This document shows, in pieces, positions 7,272 to 16,367 of a DNA stretch of 64,000 nucleotides (positions within the stretch are counted from its first letter, which is position 1; each line of letters begins with the position of its first letter). Source of the DNA: Pseudomonas sp. BGI-2 (GTDB lineage Bacteria > Pseudomonadota > Gammaproteobacteria > Pseudomonadales > Pseudomonadaceae); assembly GCF_004310295.1 (NCBI RefSeq), contig NZ_SISB01000025.1, positions 1 through 64,000 on the forward strand, read 5' to 3'. The notes under the pieces are model-generated. The model was not told the origin of the DNA and made no database searches. It was given only the letters and a program-made list of their open reading frames with translations. A program made the position numbers and the translations under genes.

Positions 7272-8897
7272 TCAGAAGATGTAATCGGTGGTCAGGAAAC
7301 TCGAACTGCGTCCGCTGATGATCTCGCTGATGAGTTCTTTGTTGGTTTCCTGGAACTTGGTCGCCACCAGCGTGCGGATCGAAAACACCCGCAGCGCGTC
7401 ATGCACCGACAGCGTGCCTTCGGCGGAGTTCTTGCGGCCGTTGAACGGGTAGGTGTCCGGGCCGCGCTGGCACTGGGCGTTGAGGTTGATCCGGCCGACC
7501 TGATTGGCAAAGGTGTCCACCAGTCGACCGACCGCCACCGGGTTGGTGCCGAAGATACTCAGCTGCTGGCCGAAGTCCGATTCCAGGACGTAGTCGATCA
7601 CCGTGTCAAGGTGCCGGTAAGGCACGATCGGCACCACCGGGCCGAACTGTTCTTCCTGATAGACGCGCATCTGCGGCGTCACCGGGAACAGCACCGCCGG
7701 GTAGAAGAACGACGCCCGCGCTTCACCGCCATTTGGATTCACCACCTTGGCGCCTTTGCTGACCGCATCTGCAACCAGCGAATGCAGGTACTCGACCTTG
7801 CTCGCTTCCGGCAACGGCGTCAGCGCAACACCGCTTTCCCACGGCATACCCGGTTTCAGGGTGGCCAGTTTGGCGTTGAATTTCTCGATGAATGACTCGA
7901 CCACGTCTTCATGAACGAAGAGGATTTTCAGTGCGGTGCACCGCTGACCGTTGAACGACAGCGACCCGGTCAGCGCTTCGTTGACCGCGTTGTCCAGATC
8001 GACCTCCGGCAACACGATGCCGGGGTTCTTCGCATCCAGGCCCAGTGCTGCGCGCAAACGGTGCGGTTTCGGGTGGAGTTTTTTCAGGTCGCTGGCGGCT
8101 TTGTTGGTGCCGATAAACGCAAAAATATCGATCTTGCCGCTGGCCATCAGCGCGCTGACGGTCTCGCGGCCGCTGCCGTAGATCACGTTGATCACCCCGG
8201 CGGGGAAGCTGTCGCGGAAGGCTTCCAGCAGCGGACGAATCAACAACACCCCCAGCTTGGCCGGTTTGAACACCACGGTGTTGCCCATGATCAGCGCCGG
8301 AATCAGCGTGGTGAAGGTTTCGTTCAACGGGTAGTTGTAAGGTCCCATGCACAAGGCGACGCCCAATGGAACGCGGCGGATCTGCCCGAGGGTGTCCTGT
8401 TCCAGCTCGAAGCGGCTGGAGCGGCGGTCGAGTTCCTTGAGGGCGTTGATGGTGTCGACGATGTAATCACAGGTGCGGTCGAACTCTTTTTCCGAGTCCT
8501 TGAGGTTCTTGCCGATCTCCCACATCAATAGCTTGACCACCGCCTCACGCTGTTCGCGCATGTGGCCCAAAAACGTTTCGACGTGCTGGATGCGTTCGGC
8601 CACACGCATGGTCGGCCACAAACCCTGGCCCCGGTCATAGGCGCGGACGGCGGCGTCGAGTGCAGTCAATGCGGTTTCCGCGTCGAGCAGCGGCGTGCTG
8701 CCGAGGATGACTTGTTCGTCGCCATTTTCGCCGGTCAGGTACACCGGGCTGCGGACCTGGGCGAGGGGGCCGGACCAGGTTTTCAGTTCGCCATCGACCA
8801 GGTATTCACGCTGCTCGGTCTGACCGTCGAGGCGGTATTTTTCCGGGATGTCGCTTGAGTCGGGAAACAGGTTGCCAAGGATATGTGCTGTGGTCAT
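7272..8897 (-). CDS. gapN: NADP-dependent glyceraldehyde-3-phosphate dehydrogenase-like aldehyde dehydrogenase (GapN type)
   Basis: A 541-residue aldehyde dehydrogenase superfamily protein. The cofactor site 'MGPYNYPLNETF', the glycine motif 'FIGTNKAA' and the nucleophile in 'FNGQRCTALK' (Cys320) are present. The segment that normally reads ELGGKNP is here 'LGLDAKNPGIV', so the usual general-base glutamate position holds Asp288. Similar forms exist in GapN-like proteins of proteobacteria, from memory. Likely reaction: non-phosphorylating oxidation of glyceraldehyde-3-phosphate, giving NADPH. Substrate assignment is by family only. Confidence 0.8.
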   Translation of the reverse strand: MTTAHILGNLFPDSSDIPEKYRLDGQTEQREYLVDGELKTWSGPLAQVRSPVYLTGENGDEQVILGSTPLLDAETALTALDAAVRAYDRGQGLWPTMRVAERIQHVETFLGHMREQREAVVKLLMWEIGKNLKDSEKEFDRTCDYIVDTINALKELDRRSSRFELEQDTLGQIRRVPLGVALCMGPYNYPLNETFTTLIPALIMGNTVVFKPAKLGVLLIRPLLEAFRDSFPAGVINVIYGSGRETVSALMASGKIDIFAFIGTNKAASDLKKLHPKPHRLRAALGLDAKNPGIVLPEVDLDNAVNEALTGSLSFNGQRCTALKILFVHEDVVESFIEKFNAKLATLKPGMPWESGVALTPLPEASKVEYLHSLVADAVSKGAKVVNPNGGEARASFFYPAVLFPVTPQMRVYQEEQFGPVVPIVPYRHLDTVIDYVLESDFGQQLSIFGTNPVAVGRLVDTFANQVGRINLNAQCQRGPDTYPFNGRKNSAEGTLSVHDALRVFSIRTLVATKFQETNKELISEIISGRSSSFLTTDYIF

Positions 8898-9160
8898 GTC
8901 GCTACCCCGTCTGGAATGGGTGATGAACTGATGAATCGTTTTAGCAGACCTTGGTCTCGCTTGTCATGACTCATCTCATCGTCTGGCGGCTCAGGGTTTT
9001 TGATCGTGGACCTGCCGATGCCTTCGGTCATGCCTCAGAAGCCCCCCTTGTTGGCCCCCAATGCCCTCAACCCGCCCGCGTCGGTGCCTTAGTGTTGACC
9101 TGTGCTTGATCACAATAAAAAAGGTGCTCTCCACTGAGGGGCGCCATAGAGAGGACAGCC

Positions 9161-9355
9161 ATTCGGGCCAGTCGAGTCACTGAAAAGCCTAGCCTTTGTT
9201 TGGCGTTGGTGGGCGGCGTCTTTGCGGCGCTGCTCAACGGTTGTGGCGATGAGCCGAAAAGCCCGCCGATGCACAGCGAAGCGGCCGACACCATGCCCAC
9301 CGACGCCGAGCTGGCGCTGATTGCCTTTATGTCCGGCCAGCCCATCCAACAATAA
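9161..9355 (+). pseudogene. c5-type cytochrome gene with the haem-binding region deleted
   Basis: The frame encodes a lipoprotein-type leader ('LVGGVFAALLNGCG'), then 'HSEAADTMPTDAELA', then directly 'LIAFMSGQPIQQ'. 'DAEL' is how many cytochrome c5 domains begin, and 'LIAFMSG' is how they end, but the roughly 70 residues between, including CxxCH, are missing. This indicates an in-frame internal deletion. No ATG/GTG start fits; an ATT with GAGAGGA five bases upstream is the only well-placed start. It lies just before the broken lactone oxidase, its likely electron-transfer partner. Confidence 0.6.
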
Positions 9356-9374
9356 GAACGGCAGGGTGTGATTC

Positions 9375-10767
9375 ATGACGATGGACTTAACACGGCGTCA
9401 GTTGCTGCAACGGGCGAGTGTCATTGGCGCCTTCACCGCGCTGGGCTCAACCCCCGCGTTGGCCGAATTCCTGCGCGCACCACGGCTGATCCCTTGGCGC
9501 AACTGGTCCGGTGGCCAGAGTTGCCTTCCGGCGGCGCGGCTGGCGCCCAAGACCCTGGAAGAACTGACCCAGGTCATCCGCCAGGCCCCGGGCAAGGTTC
9601 GACCGGTGGGCTCGGCGAATCTTTCAGCGCGCTGGTGCCTACCGACGGCACGTTGCTGTCGCTGAGCTATTTTACCGGGCTGCTCGATCACGATCCCCAA
9701 ACGCTGCAGGCGGAGTTCGCCGCCGGCACGCCGATGTCACGTATGGGCACGCCGCTCAAGGACATCGGCCAGGCCTTGCAGAACATGGCTGACATCGATT
9801 ACCAGACCCTGGCCGGCGCGATCGCCACCTCGACCCACGGCACCGGAAAAACGTTCAATCCTATTCAGCACACGTCTGCGGCCTGCAACTGGTGAACGCC
9901 AATGGCGACGTGCTCGACTGCGACAGCACGCGCCACCCTGGAGTGTTCAACGCGGCGCGAGTGTCGCTCGGCGCGCTCGGTGTGGCCACCAAAGTACGGC
10001 TGCAAAACCGCCCGGTATATCGCTTGCGAGAGCGCCAGTGGATCGCCAAGACCGAAGAGCTGCTGGAAGACCTCGACAAGAACACCCAGGAAAACCAGCA
10101 CTGGGAAATGCTCGTGGTGACCCATTCCGACTACGCCTTGTCTATCGCCCTGAACGAAACCACCGAGCTGGCCACACCACCGATCCCGCCGGATGAGGAG
10201 GGTGGCAACGAGTTCGTGACGCTGATCGAGAAAATTGACAAATACGCCAGCGACTTCCCTGACCTGCGCCGCACGATGCTGAACAATTTGCGCCACCTCG
10301 CCAGTTTCGATGACCGGGTCGGCGACTCGTTCGACATCTACGCCAATGTGCGCACGGTGCGTTTCAATGAAATGGAATACTCAGTGCCGGCTGAACACGG
10401 CCGGGCCTGCTTGCGGGAGATTCTGAAGCTGATTCCGGACAAGGACCTGCGCACCTGGTTTCCCATCGAGTACCGCAACGTCAAAGCCGATAACATACCG
10501 TTGAGCATGTTTGAAGGCCGCGACAGTAGTTCGATCTCGGTCCATCAGCATTACCAGATGGATCACCACAATTTCTTCGCCGCCATCGAGCCGATTTTCT
10601 GGAAGTACAACGGCCGGCCACATTGGGGCAAGTTGCAAACGCTCAACGCGAAGAACCTGCAACTGTTGCACCCGCGTTGGCATGAATTCATTGAGGTTCG
10701 ACAGGAACTCGACCCCAGCGGCATATTTCTCAACGCGCATCTATCGTCGATTCTGGGGGTGAGCTGA
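9375..10767 (+). pseudogene. D-arabinono-1,4-lactone oxidase-like FAD protein, two frameshifts
   Basis: Read across three frames this is a complete Tat-exported FAD oxidase. It has the twin-arginine leader 'TRRQLLQRASVIGAFTA', FAD_binding_4 text 'RPVGS / SFSALVPTDGTLLSLS', 'ATSTHGTGKTF', and a C-terminal ALO domain with 'GRPHWGKLQTL'. The first frame is lost near 9612, where a single G appears missing from GGGC. The second is lost near 9855 between 'GKTF' and 'SYSAHVCGLQLVNANGD'. Each segment is well conserved, so the damage looks recent, or one or both could be sequencing errors. The last segment (9892-10767) is an open frame of 291 codons. Confidence 0.8.
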
Positions 10768-10976
10768 TGGCCGTCAATCGTCATAACTTTCTCATCGGGA
10801 CTGTCGGTGTCGGGGCCTTGCTCGCGGACGTTAGTGTGTGACTGCGACCGGGCGACCGGGGCGGTCCGTACAGCGACTATTTCCGGGCGCTGAACGATGA
10901 GCTTCGCCGCGCCTTCAAGCGCTGGACCGGAATGAGCCCGAGCGCCTTTCGCAACGAAGCTCCCAACCCGATTTAG
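10767..10976 (+). pseudogene. PLP-enzyme N-terminus with in-frame TGA, fused to an AraC-family C-terminus
   Basis: ATG overlaps the oxidase stop. The frame reads a Tat-like start 'MAVNRHNFLIGTVGVGALLA', then TGA at 10839-10841 (probably TGG originally), then 'LRPGDRGGPYSDYFRALNDE'. This matches the exported start of alanine-racemase-like/DSD1-type PLP enzymes often found next to such lactone oxidases (from memory). After about 10905 the text becomes 'RAFKRWTGMSPSAFR', the hallmark end of AraC-family regulators, then TAG. So a deletion joined two genes and a nonsense codon is also present. Confidence 0.65.
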
Positions 10977-10997
10977 CTGCTTTTGGTGAGAGGGCTT

Positions 10998-11132
10998 CTG
11001 TGGCGAGGGGGCTTGCCCCTGTTCGGCTGCGAAGCAGTCGTAATGCCGGCGCACGCGGTGTACCTGATGCAATGCGGTGACAGGTTTTGGGGCCGCTTCG
11101 CAGCCCAACGGGGGCAAGTCCCCTCACCACAG
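10998..11132. repeat. REPIN-like long inverted repeat, copy 1 (family A)
   Basis: Outer arms CTGTGGCGAGGGG and CCCCTCACCACAG, with inner matches 'gcttgccccTGTTCGGCTGCGAAGC' and 'GCTTCGCAGCCcaacgggggcaagt'. It is a diverged relative of the elements at 13128 and 35587, sharing both arms and the core pattern 'cggt-ta-ctgatgca'. Confidence 0.8.
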
Positions 11133-11234
11133 GGGACGGTGTTCAGCCTCTCGCATGCGCAGGTCTCGTTAATGCCGAAGCCACACAAACCCCCGTGCTC
11201 CGGTTAAACTCCGCGCTCTTTTTAAGGAGTTCAT

Positions 11235-12122
11235 ATGAGTTACTACCAGCCGGGCATTCTCGCCACCCCCGTTCCGCCTCAAGCCCGTCATATGTTCTTC
11301 GCCCTCGAATCCGCCGATGCACTACCGGCCGCGCTCGACAACCTGATGCAACTGGTGGACGGAAAATCGGCGGTTGTCGGCTTTGGTGAATCCCTGGTCA
11401 AGGCGCTGCACGTTGAGATCGATGGCCTGCGGCCCTTTCCGGCGCTGACCGGTGTCGGCGTCGACAACCCGTCGACCCAACACGCGCTTTGGTGCTGGTT
11501 GCACGGCGTCGACCGTGGCGAATTGCTCAATCGCAGCAACGCCATCGAAGCCGCGCTGGCCCCAGCCCTGCGCCTGGTGCAGATGAACGAAACCTTCCGC
11601 CACCTGACCGGCCACGACCTGACCGGTTACGAAGATGGCACCGAAAACCCGCACGACGAAGCCGCCGTGGCCGCCGCGCTATTGGGCGAAGGCGCTGAAG
11701 GCCTGGTCGGTGGCAGCTTTGCCGCGATCCAGCAGTGGCAGCATGACCTGAAGGGCTTCCACGCAATGCCGTCCCATGAAAAGGACAACATCATGGGCCG
11801 TCGCTTGAGCGATAACGAAGAACTGGATGACGCGCCGACTTCCGCCCATGTCAAACGCACCGCCCAGGAAAGCTTCGCCCCTGAAGCGTTCGTGGTCCGT
11901 CGCTCGATGCCGTGGATCGAAGGCGATCGCGCGGGCCTGATGTTCCTGGCGTTCGGCTTTTCCCTCGATGCCTTCGAAGCCCAACTGCGGCGCATGAGCG
12001 GACTGGAAGACGGCATCACCGACGGTTTGTACCGCATCAGCCGTCCGATCACCGGCGGCTACTACTGGTGCCCGCCGCTCAAGGACGGTCATCTGGACCT
12101 GCGCGCATTGCGCATCGGCTAA
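11235..12122 (+). CDS. DyP-type haem peroxidase
   Basis: A 295-residue dye-decolorizing peroxidase. It has the signature GxxDG as 'GYEDGTENP' (Asp134, distal side) and the proximal haem ligand His205 in 'TSAHVKR', plus the 'RRSMPW' arginine. There is no Tat or Sec signal, so it is cytoplasmic (YfeX-like, P/B class) or an encapsulin-type cargo; no encapsulin gene is nearby. AAGGAG sits seven bases before the ATG. It is probably co-transcribed with the oxidoreductase 13 bases downstream. Confidence 0.9.
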   Translation: MSYYQPGILATPVPPQARHMFFALESADALPAALDNLMQLVDGKSAVVGFGESLVKALHVEIDGLRPFPALTGVGVDNPSTQHALWCWLHGVDRGELLNRSNAIEAALAPALRLVQMNETFRHLTGHDLTGYEDGTENPHDEAAVAAALLGEGAEGLVGGSFAAIQQWQHDLKGFHAMPSHEKDNIMGRRLSDNEELDDAPTSAHVKRTAQESFAPEAFVVRRSMPWIEGDRAGLMFLAFGFSLDAFEAQLRRMSGLEDGITDGLYRISRPITGGYYWCPPLKDGHLDLRALRIG

Positions 12123-12135
12123 ACATCAAGGAGCG

Positions 12136-13104
12136 ATGATGAACGTGGTGCGCTGGGGCATGATTGGTTGTGGCAGTGTTGCTGAACGCAAGAGCGGGCC
12201 GGCCTTTTACAAGGCCCCGGGCTCGGCGCTGGTGGCGGTGATGGGGCGGCGTCTGGACGCGGTGACCGACTACGCCGCACGCCACGGCATCGCCCGGGTT
12301 TACACCGACGCGCAAGCTCTGATCAATGATCCCGAGGTGGACGCGGTGTACATCGCCACGCCACCCGACAGTCACCACGCCTATAGCTTGCTGGTCGCCG
12401 CAGCCGGCAAACATTGCTGCGTCGAAAAACCGATGTCGCTGAATGCCGGACAAAGCCGTGACATGCAAAAGGTCTTTGCCGACGCCGGGTTGCACCTGTT
12501 CGTTTCCTATTATCGACGCTCGCTGCCGCGCTTCCAGCAAGTGCGGCAGTGGCTGGAGGAGGGGCGGATCGGCGAGGTGCGGCATCTGTCCTGGACCCTG
12601 ACCAAAACACCTTCGCCGAACGATCTGGGTGGCGCCGACAATTGGCGCACGGATCCGGTGATCGCCGGCGGCGGTTACTTCGCCGACCTGGCCAGTCATG
12701 GGTTTGACCTGTTCCAGTATTTGCTCGGGGATATCGTCGAAGTCGCCGGTTTCACTGCGCGACAGGCCGGTTTGTATGCCGCCGAAGACGCCGTCAGCGC
12801 CAGTTGGCGGTTCGCTTCGGGTGCCCTGGGCATGGGCTGCTGGAATTTCGTCGCAGACCGCCGCGAAGATCGGGTCGAGCTGATCGGCAGCCAAGGCCGG
12901 ATCAGCTTTTCGGTGTTCGATGAGCACCCGGTGCAGCTTGAAGCCGATGAACACCTCAGCCTGCACATCGACCATCACGAGCACATCCAGTGGCATCACG
13001 TGCTGGGCATGAACGCTCACATCCGGGGCGAGGCGCAGCATCCGGCGGTGGCCGAACACGCGCTGAAAACCGACTGGGTGATGGACCAGATCCTCAAGCG
13101 CTGA
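12136..13104 (+). CDS. Gfo/Idh/MocA-family NAD(P)-dependent oxidoreductase
   Basis: About 322 residues. A Rossmann fold 'WGMIGCGSVAERKSGP' at the start, 'AVYIATPPDSHH', the family motif 'CVEKPMSLN' (lysine/proline), and a C-terminal dehydratase-like substrate domain with 'GGGYFADLASHGFDLFQYLL'. It should oxidise or reduce a sugar- or inositol-like substrate; the substrate is unknown. Two ATG codons are adjacent (12136 and 12139). It follows the peroxidase closely. Confidence 0.88.
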   Translation: MMNVVRWGMIGCGSVAERKSGPAFYKAPGSALVAVMGRRLDAVTDYAARHGIARVYTDAQALINDPEVDAVYIATPPDSHHAYSLLVAAAGKHCCVEKPMSLNAGQSRDMQKVFADAGLHLFVSYYRRSLPRFQQVRQWLEEGRIGEVRHLSWTLTKTPSPNDLGGADNWRTDPVIAGGGYFADLASHGFDLFQYLLGDIVEVAGFTARQAGLYAAEDAVSASWRFASGALGMGCWNFVADRREDRVELIGSQGRISFSVFDEHPVQLEADEHLSLHIDHHEHIQWHHVLGMNAHIRGEAQHPAVAEHALKTDWVMDQILKR

Positions 13105-13127
13105 CGCACTGCAGAAACCGATCCGTT

Positions 13128-13283
13128 GTAGCAGCTGCCTTGTGGCGAGGGGATTTATCCCCGGTCGGCTGCGAAACAGTCGTAAACCCTGAACACACGG
13201 TCTATCTGACGCACCGAGTTGTCTGAATTCACGCCTGCTTCGCAGCTGAACGGGGATAAATCCCCTCGCCACAAGGCAGCTAC
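13128..13283. repeat. REPIN-like long inverted repeat, copy 2 (family A)
   Basis: Fills the 289-base gap before the GntR gene. The arms begin GTAGCAGCTGCCTTGTGGCG and end CGCCACAAGGCAGCTAC, enclosing 'ggatttatcccc' and a core 'gaacacacggtctatctga'. The core is almost identical to that of the copy at 35587, so the whole unit, not only its ends, is repeated. Confidence 0.9.
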
Positions 13284-13369
13284 AAAGCCTGCGGTTGTCT
13301 GGCGAATCTAACCTTATGCTTAATCAGTATTTCTCAATCCCCACACCCGCTCTCTAAGATCACGTCATA

Positions 13370-13385
13370 ACTCGTTATAACAAGT
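13370..13385. promoter_or_regulatory. HutC-type GntR operator upstream of the GntR gene
   Basis: ACTCGTTATAACAAGT is a 16-bp near-perfect palindrome with centre GTTATAAC, fitting the GT-N-TA-N-AC consensus known for HutC-subfamily GntR regulators. It ends nine bases before the ATG, so the regulator could block its own transcription and that of the operon behind it. Confidence 0.6.
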
Positions 13386-13393
13386 GATCTTCC

Positions 13394-14146
13394 ATGACCG
13401 ATAACGTTCTATCCCTCAGTAGCGTCCCGCTGCACACCCAGCTACGCGATGTGCTGCGCGCCCGCATCCTCGACGGCGAATACCCGCAAGACAGCCAGAT
13501 GCCTTCCGAAAGCGAACTCGGCGCGCTGTTCAAAGTCAGCCGCATTACCGTGCGCCAGGCGTTGGGGGATCTGCAAAAGGAAGGGCTGATCTTCAAGATT
13601 CACGGCAAGGGTACTTTCGTCGCCAAGCCGAAAACCTTCCAGAACGTCAGCACCCTGCAAGGCCTGGCCGAGTCCATGACCGGTCGCGGCTACGAGGTGA
13701 TCAACCGCCTGCGCAGCTTCAAATTCATCCCCGCCGACAAACTCGTCGCCGAGCGTTTGCGCGTTGCCGAAGGCGAGACCGTGGCGCAGATCAAACGCGT
13801 GCGACTGATCAACCGCGAGCCGATTTCACTGGAAATCACCTACCTGCCCAAAGCCATCGGCGAACGGCTGGAGAAGGCCGATCTGGTCACCCGCGACATC
13901 TTTCTGATCCTCGAAAACGACTGCGGCCTGGCGCTTGGTCATGCCGATCTGGCCATCGACGCGGTGCTGGCCGACAGCGACCTGACCCTGGCGCTGAACG
14001 TCGAACCGGGCTCGCCGATCATGCGCATCGAGCGCCTGACCCACGACGCCAGCGGTCAACCTGTGGACTTCGAACACCTTTACTACCGCGGCGATGCCTT
14101 CCAGTACCGCTTGCGAATCGACCGGCAAAAAGGTGATCAGGCATGA
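13394..14146 (+). CDS. GntR-family regulator, HutC subfamily (UTRA domain)
   Basis: A 250-residue protein. N-terminal winged helix 'PSESELGALFKVSRITVRQA' with 'GKGTFVA' wing (residues 10-80), then a UTRA ligand domain with 'REPISLEITYLP' and a C-terminal 'FEHLYYRGDAFQYRLRIDR'. The stop overlaps the flavoprotein start (ATGA), placing it first in a unit with the flavoprotein, ferredoxin and ABC genes. It probably senses the substrate of that pathway. Confidence 0.88.
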   Translation: MTDNVLSLSSVPLHTQLRDVLRARILDGEYPQDSQMPSESELGALFKVSRITVRQALGDLQKEGLIFKIHGKGTFVAKPKTFQNVSTLQGLAESMTGRGYEVINRLRSFKFIPADKLVAERLRVAEGETVAQIKRVRLINREPISLEITYLPKAIGERLEKADLVTRDIFLILENDCGLALGHADLAIDAVLADSDLTLALNVEPGSPIMRIERLTHDASGQPVDFEHLYYRGDAFQYRLRIDRQKGDQA

Positions 14147-15888
14147 CCCACAGCTCTATCACCAGAAGCACTCTGGAGCAGGAATACGACATTGTCGTGA
14201 TCGGCGGCGGCACGGCCGGGCCGATGGCGGCGATCAAGGCCAAGGAACGCAACCGTGATCTGCGCGTGCTGCTGATCGACAAGGCCAACGTCAAGCGCAG
14301 CGGCGCGATCAGCATGGGCATGGACGGCCTGAACAACGCGATCATTCCCGGTCACTCGACACCGGAGCAGTACACCAAGGAAATCACCATCGCCAACGAC
14401 GGCATCGTCAACCAGGCGGCGGTGTATGCCTACGCGACCCACAGCTTCGAAACCCTCTCGCAACTGGACCGCTGGGGCGTGAAGTTCGAGAAAGACCAGA
14501 CCGGCGACTACGCGGTGTAAAAGGTCCACCACATGGGCGCCTACGTGCTGCCGATGCCGGAAGGGCACGACATCAAGAAAGTCCTGTACCGCCAGTTGAA
14601 ACGGGCGCGAGTCAGCATCACCAATCGCGTGGTTTGCACTCGTTTGCTGACGGACGAAGAGGGCGCAGTCAACGGCCTGATGGGCTTCGACTGCCGCACC
14701 GCCGACTTCCATGTGATCAAGGCCAAGGCTGTAATCCTTGCCTGCGGTGCGGCCGGGCGCCTCGGTTTACCATCCTCCGGTTACCTGATGGGCACCTACG
14801 AAAATCCGACCAACGCCGGCGACGGCTACGCGATGGCCTATCACGCCGGCGCCGAACTGGCGAACCTCGAATGCTTCCAGATCAACCCGTTGATCAAGGA
14901 TTACAACGGCCCGGCCTGCGCCTACGTCACCGGCCCGTTGGGCGGCTACACCGCCAACAATAAAGGTGAACGCTTCATCGAGTGCGACTACTGGAGCGGG
15001 CAGATGATGTGGGAGTTCCACCAGGAACTCGAAAGCGGCAACGGCCCGGTGTTCCTCAAGCTTGATCACCTGGCCGAGGAAACCATCCAGAACATCGAAG
15101 AGATCTTGCACAGCAACGAACGCCCGAGCCGCGGCCAGTTCCACGCCAATCGCGGCACCGACTACCGCACGCAAATGGTCGAGATGCACATCTCGGAAAT
15201 CGGCTTTTGCAGCGGCCACTCGGCGTCGGGTGTGTGGGTCAACGAGAGAGCCGAAACCTCAGTGAAAGGTTTGTACTCGGCGGGTGACATGGCGGCGGTG
15301 CCGCACAATTACATGCTCGGCGCGTTCACTTATGGCTGGTTTGCCGGCACCAACGCGGCGGACTTTGTCGCCGGTCGCGAGTTTTCAGCGGTCGACGCGA
15401 AGCAGATCGAAACGGAAAAACTAAGGGTCTACGCGCCATTGGATCGCGAACACGGTCTGCCGCCAGCCCAGGTCGAATACAAGCTTCGACGCTTTGTGAA
15501 CGACTACCTGCAACCGCCGAAAGTGACCAAGAAAATGCAAATCGGCCTGCAACGCTTCAGCGATATCCAGCGCGACCTCGATCAGATCAAGGCCCGCAAC
15601 GCCCACGAACTGATGCGCGCCATGGAAGTCAGCATGATCCGCGACTGCGCCGAAATGGCTGCCCGTGCGTCCTTGTTTCGCGCCGAAAGTCGCTGGGGGC
15701 TTTACCACTATCGGGTCGATCATCCACAACGCAACGACAGCGACTGGTTCTGCCATTGCCACCTGAAGAAGGGCGACGACGGCCAGATGACCAGTTTCAA
15801 GAAAGCCGTCGAGCCTTACATCATCCCGCTCGACGCCGAAGAAATGCAGGCCTACGACCGGCTGCGGGTCGGCGCGTTTGCGGCCTGA
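14143..15888 (+). pseudogene. Fumarate/APS reductase-like flavoprotein subunit, broken by a nonsense codon
   Basis: The combined frame encodes a 580-residue flavoprotein: dinucleotide fold 'DIVVIGGGTAGPMAAIKAKE', FAD motif 'SGAISMGMDGLNNA', and C-terminal 'GLYSAGDMAAVPHNYMLGAF'. It resembles APS reductase alpha/fumarate reductase-type subunits. A TAA at 14518-14520 interrupts 'GDYAV*KVHHMGAY'. A single A-to-T change from AAA would explain it, and the reading frame resumes intact. A restart at the ATG at 14533 would lack the N-terminal FAD fold. With its ferredoxin it would form an iron-sulfur flavoenzyme. Confidence 0.85.
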
Positions 15889-15913
15889 GCATCACAAAAA
15901 GAGAGACCACGAA

Positions 15914-16159
15914 ATGGCCTATCAACCCCAGGAAATCTTCTTCCGCACCAACGCACCGGTCACGGTCGATGAAGACCTTTGCATCGCCCACAAAGGCTGC
16001 ACCGTGTGCGTCGACGTTTGCCCGATGGACCTGCTGGCGATCAACCCGGCCACGCAAAAGGCCTACATGGCCTTCGACGAATGCTGGTACTGCATGCCGT
16101 GCGAAAAGGACTGCCCGACCGGAGCCGTGAAAGTCGAAATTCCCTATTTGCTGCGCTGA
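15914..16159 (+). CDS. Two-[4Fe-4S] ferredoxin-like subunit (APS reductase beta type)
   Basis: An 81-residue protein with two cluster motifs: 'CIAHKGCTVCVDVCP' (C-x5-C-x2-C-x3-CP) and 'CWYCMPCEKDCP' (C-x2-C-x2-C-x3-CP). The spacing is that of small beta subunits that pair with APS-reductase-like flavoproteins. It lies 25 bases after the flavoprotein and would pass electrons to it. Because the flavoprotein is interrupted, this intact gene has probably lost its partner. Confidence 0.88.
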   Translation: MAYQPQEIFFRTNAPVTVDEDLCIAHKGCTVCVDVCPMDLLAINPATQKAYMAFDECWYCMPCEKDCPTGAVKVEIPYLLR

Positions 16160-16170
16160 ATGACAGGACG

Positions 16171-16237
16171 CCTTCGCGGGCAAGCCTCGCTCCTACAGAT
16201 TACCGATGTCTGTAGGAGCGAGGCTTGCCCGCGAAGG
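16171..16237. repeat. REP hairpin, family B copy 1
   Basis: A 29-bp perfect inverted repeat (CCTTCGCGGGCAAGCC... / ...GGCTTGCCCGCGAAGG) with a nine-base loop. It lies between the ferredoxin and the ABC binding-protein gene. Such elements can stabilise or stop transcripts. Confidence 0.9.
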
Positions 16238-16367
16238 GGCCAGTACAGACAACACAAAACGCCATCCGGCCACCCCCGGACGCTTGCTTCAAACCACCCC
16301 TCGTTTCCCACCACGTCCTGATCGTGGCGGAGACGAACATCCTATAAATGATTCGAGGGGATTCACC

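Noticed and set aside
10839..10841. TGA as a selenocysteine codon
   Set aside because: The position is a tryptophan-like site in a gene that is also truncated by a deletion; there is no nearby SECIS-like hairpin, and the product would be a fragment.
12079..13272. 397-codon minus-strand frame antisense to the Gfo/Idh gene
   Set aside because: Shadow of a recognisable oxidoreductase; it also runs through a REPIN-like repeat.
14518..14520. TAA in the flavoprotein as programmed readthrough or a split gene
   Set aside because: No readthrough context or recoding element is visible, and the second part lacks the FAD-binding start; a point mutation is simpler.
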